From contig JAESUZ010000343.1 in assembly GCA_017311185.1 (NCBI GenBank), positions 62,001 to 126,000 on the forward strand: DNA of 64,000 nt, read 5' to 3'. Shown here piece after piece: positions 61,463 through 64,000 of this stretch. The notes under the pieces were generated by a model. That model was not told the origin of the DNA and searched no databases. It saw only the letters and a program-made list of their open reading frames with translations. The position numbers were made by a program, and so were the translations under genes. This DNA is from Proteles cristata cristata (lineage: Eukaryota > Chordata > Mammalia > Carnivora > Hyaenidae). Numbering within the stretch: position 1 is the stretch's first letter; every line of letters begins with the position of its first letter.

Positions 61463-61763
61463 AAAACTCACTTGTTGTATCATTTTTATGTAAAGCCTCC
61501 CTTTTCAGTAATATCAGCTGCTACACACAAAGTGTGCAAAAATCCACCAAGATTTTAGTTAAATGGATATTTCAAAGGAATGCATGAAGGAAAGGGGAGT
61601 TGTGCTTTGATTGTGGCCAAAGTGAAGTTAAAGAAAATGTCACAAGAAACCAAAAGGAGTACATGATCTGATGGATTCAGGAAGGAGGAAAGAAAGGTGA
61701 GAATGAGGACTTAATCCTCCATCCATGACAAAGGATTTACAGAAACATCAGGCATTGGGCTTT

Positions 61764-61963
61764 TTAAAAATTTTTTAATTTTTGTAATGTTTGTTTCCTT
61801 TTGAGAGAAAGAGAGAGGAAGAGGGGTAGAGAGAGAGGGAGACATAGAATCTGAAACAGGCTTCATGCTCTCAGCTGCTAGCACAGAGCCCAACGCAAGG
61901 CTTGAACCCTGGAACCTTGAGATCCCAACCAGCATTCAATCTACTGAGCCACCCAGGTATCCC
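61764..61963 (-). repeat. Felid SINE
   Basis: TTTTTAAAAATTTTTTAATT, GA-rich body, head complement GAGCCACCCAGGTATCCCC. Confidence 0.86.
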
Positions 61964-62063
61964 CTGGGGATGACTTATTAAAAGTCATGTTCCATATAGA
62001 TACCATTAACTGCGGTTCCACATTTGATCCTGTGTGCTCCATGTTGAAAAGTGGAATTAGTGA

Positions 62064-62251
62064 TGGACTTCAGCTCAGGTCACAATCTCACAGTTTGTGA
62101 GTTCGAGCCCCACATCAGGCTCTGTGCTGAGAACTAAGAGCTTGGAGCTTGGTTTGGATTCTGTGTCTCCCTCTCTCCATCCCTCCCCAGCTCATATTCT
62201 GTCTCTCTCTCTTAAAAATAAACAAACATTAAAAAAAGAAAAAAAAGAAAT
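62064..62251 (+). repeat. 5'-truncated felid SINE
   Basis: Lacks roughly the first 45 nt of the tRNA-like head (no A box) and begins at CTTCAGCTCAGGTC. TSD GTGGAATTAGTGA (62051-62063) against GTGAAATTAGTGA (62252-62264), so it was truncated at insertion. Confidence 0.88.
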
Positions 62252-62571
62252 GTGAAATTAGTGAATGTTAGGCCATAATAAAGACATAAGAACACCAAAC
62301 ATATGCTGAGATAATCAGAAGCATAGTAGAGATTTGAGTCAAGGTTATTTAATTCCATGACATTCATCCCCCAAATTATCTCAAGTACCACCAGTTGTAC
62401 TCATTACATGTCCTAGAAATATTGCTTTAGTTTCTAAAGGCCACCCAATTTGTCATAAAGTAGTTTGTAATGCACTAAATTATGGCCTTCCATATAGCAG
62501 AAAGTCAGACCTGACTATTTTCTACCCTTCCATTTTCTCCTAATACTCTCATACATTGGTATCATCTTCTT

Positions 62572-62799
62572 TTTTTAAATGTTTTTGTTTGTTTGTTTGT
62601 TTGTTTTTGTTTTTTATAGAGAGAGAGTCTAAGTGTGAGCAGGGGCCAGGCAGAAAGAGAAGGAGACACAGAATCCGAAAGAGGCTCCATGTTCTGGGCT
62701 GTCAGCACAGAGCCCCCCATAGGGTTCAAACTCATGAGCCCCAAGATCATGATCTGAGCTGAAGTCAGATGCTTAACTGACTGAGCCACCCAGGCACCT
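62572..62799 (-). repeat. Felid SINE with (TTTG)n tail
   Basis: The tail has become (TTTG)n (62586-62610); head complement GAGCCACCCAGGCACC. Confidence 0.9.
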
Positions 62800-64000
62800 G
62801 AGTTATTATCCTCTTTTAAGAACCAAAGTCAAATGAGCTTAAAGCTCAGCATTGCTTTAGGGGACTGATAATATAGGTAGAAAGTAAAGGCTGAGTAGGT
62901 GGTTAATGTCTTAAATACCATTGGTCCACATATAGGCCTATAACAATCAAGTTGGGCCTGAGTAAGGCTTTTGATTTTTGTCTCATATGACATTATCATC
63001 AATGAACTAGACAAACTATAAAGCAGTCAACAGTAGAATCAATTTATGAAAACGTTTAGCACAGCATTTCAAACGAATCTGATTGTTACATTAAAAAAAT
63101 AATCCAAATCAATTTTAAGAGATAGTAAAATGAACTGTTTTTTAAAACACTTTTGGTAATAATAAGGAAATTAACAAGATAAAATATTTATCTTGTTATA
63201 TTAATTATATCTTGATAAATTATTATTTATTTACTAGATAAAGTTCACATTGAAATAAATATAAAGTGAAATAAAATATAAAAATAAATTTGGTAGACTA
63301 GTATAAAAATAAGTATATCAGGAAAGGATGTAAAGTCAAAGAAACTGAATAATTAATACAATATTTTATCTTAAATTCATACTTGCAAATGGAATTTAGT
63401 GATAAAATCATGTCATATAACTATGAAGTAACCATTGCTATTTTGTTCAGTAATGGCTAGATTCTTATTGCAACGTGAATTCAATTTTGATCTCTACATT
63501 TTAGACAAGTAGGAGAAAAATTGTCAAAGAAGAGGAATTAATGTGAATAAAGATGAAGATTAGATTCCAGCAGGAGAAGAAAAAGGAGTTGGAATGATTT
63601 ACTGTTTAATCTGAGAAAACAATGTCTGAATCTCTAATATCATTTGTGTCTCTAACTTAATTTCCCAATGCATGAATGAAAGTGAACAAGAATTTCACCT
63701 TAAAATTTCTCATGTTTCATTAGATAAAACAAATTACGAATTATTTTACCAATATTCAGAGACATTAATGAGCAAATATAGTTCGTTAACAGTAATTCTC
63801 ATGTAAGCATATAAAGAAATGCAAAATACAACTAAACCAAATTTATTAGTAAAATATATTTTAAATGAAAATAACATTATAACTTCCATTAATTACAGTG
63901 TATAATTTTTAAATTGTTAATCTATGCTGCTTATAAAATTTAATGCTATTATTATTATGACAGTATAACAAAAAAGGTGATGAAGAATTATTCTAGTTCT

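Larger units (their letters stand above)
48509..64000 (-). other. EMCN: EMCN 5' intron (partial)
   Basis: At least 15.5 kb of the 5'-most intron in view, presumed to be the intron after the signal-peptide exon. It holds ten SINEs, a 111 bp L1 stub and MIRs. The GC-rich patch at 55741-55890 stands out. The stretches 49560-50020, 50520-51890, 52140-53080, 54800-56370, 56630-58530 and 59890-61240 contain no gene I can recognise. From 62810 to 64000 the DNA is AT-rich with no features. Confidence 0.75.

Noticed and set aside
48509..64000. Search for the EMCN signal-peptide exon
   Set aside because: No ATG-led hydrophobic stretch followed by a phase-1 GT donor was found on the minus strand; it probably lies beyond the window.

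Overview
The window is nuclear DNA from a carnivore, almost certainly a cat-family member (Felidae). About 36 copies of the tRNA-derived, CT-rich-bodied SINE typical of felids (SINEC_Fc / CAN-SINE type) are scattered on both strands. Some are young, with perfect 14-17 bp target-site duplications (TSDs). The rest of the repeat load is also mammalian: L1, L2, MIR, MaLR/ERV LTRs and a hAT-Charlie MITE. There are no bacterial genes, operons, CRISPR arrays or complete long ORFs.

The one protein-coding gene I can support is endomucin (EMCN) on the minus strand, the sialomucin of venous and capillary endothelium. Seven internal coding exons are visible. In transcript order (right to left) they lie at 48508-48389, 41043-40966, 29888-29778, 17404-17366, 4970-4878, 4433-4380 and 2662-2567. 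All have AG/GT splice borders, an open frame and phase 1 at both ends, and their conceptual join has no stop codon. The first six encode Ser/Thr/Pro-rich ectodomain with N-glycosylation sequons; the last encodes the transmembrane helix and the start of the cytoplasmic tail. I did not find the signal-peptide exon (expected beyond 64000) or the exons for the rest of the tail (expected left of position 1). Everything else is intronic as seen from EMCN.

Layout: 1-2566, intron 3' of the TM exon, with an MLT1-type LTR and a SINE. 2567-4970, a compact cluster of three exons. 4971-29777, two 12 kb introns around a 39 bp exon, with L2, MIR, an LTR, SINEs, a 5'-truncated L1 (22405-24336) and an antisense L1 (28084-29530). 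29889-40965, an intron with an elaborate nest: an old L1 interrupted by an LTR that itself carries a younger truncated L1 and a SINE. 41044-48388, an intron rich in CA/TA/CTTC repeats with a possible retrocopy. 48509-64000, the 5'-most intron in view, with SINEs and a GC-rich patch that may be regulatory.

I found no previously undescribed biological system. The most useful observations are the EMCN exon map with its strictly phase-1 mucin cassette, a CAGTAG tandem acceptor at one exon, the datable repeat nest, antisense SINEs presenting strong cryptic 3' splice sites to EMCN, and strong hairpin- or triplex-prone repeats. Repeat family names come from memory of consensus sequences, not from a search.
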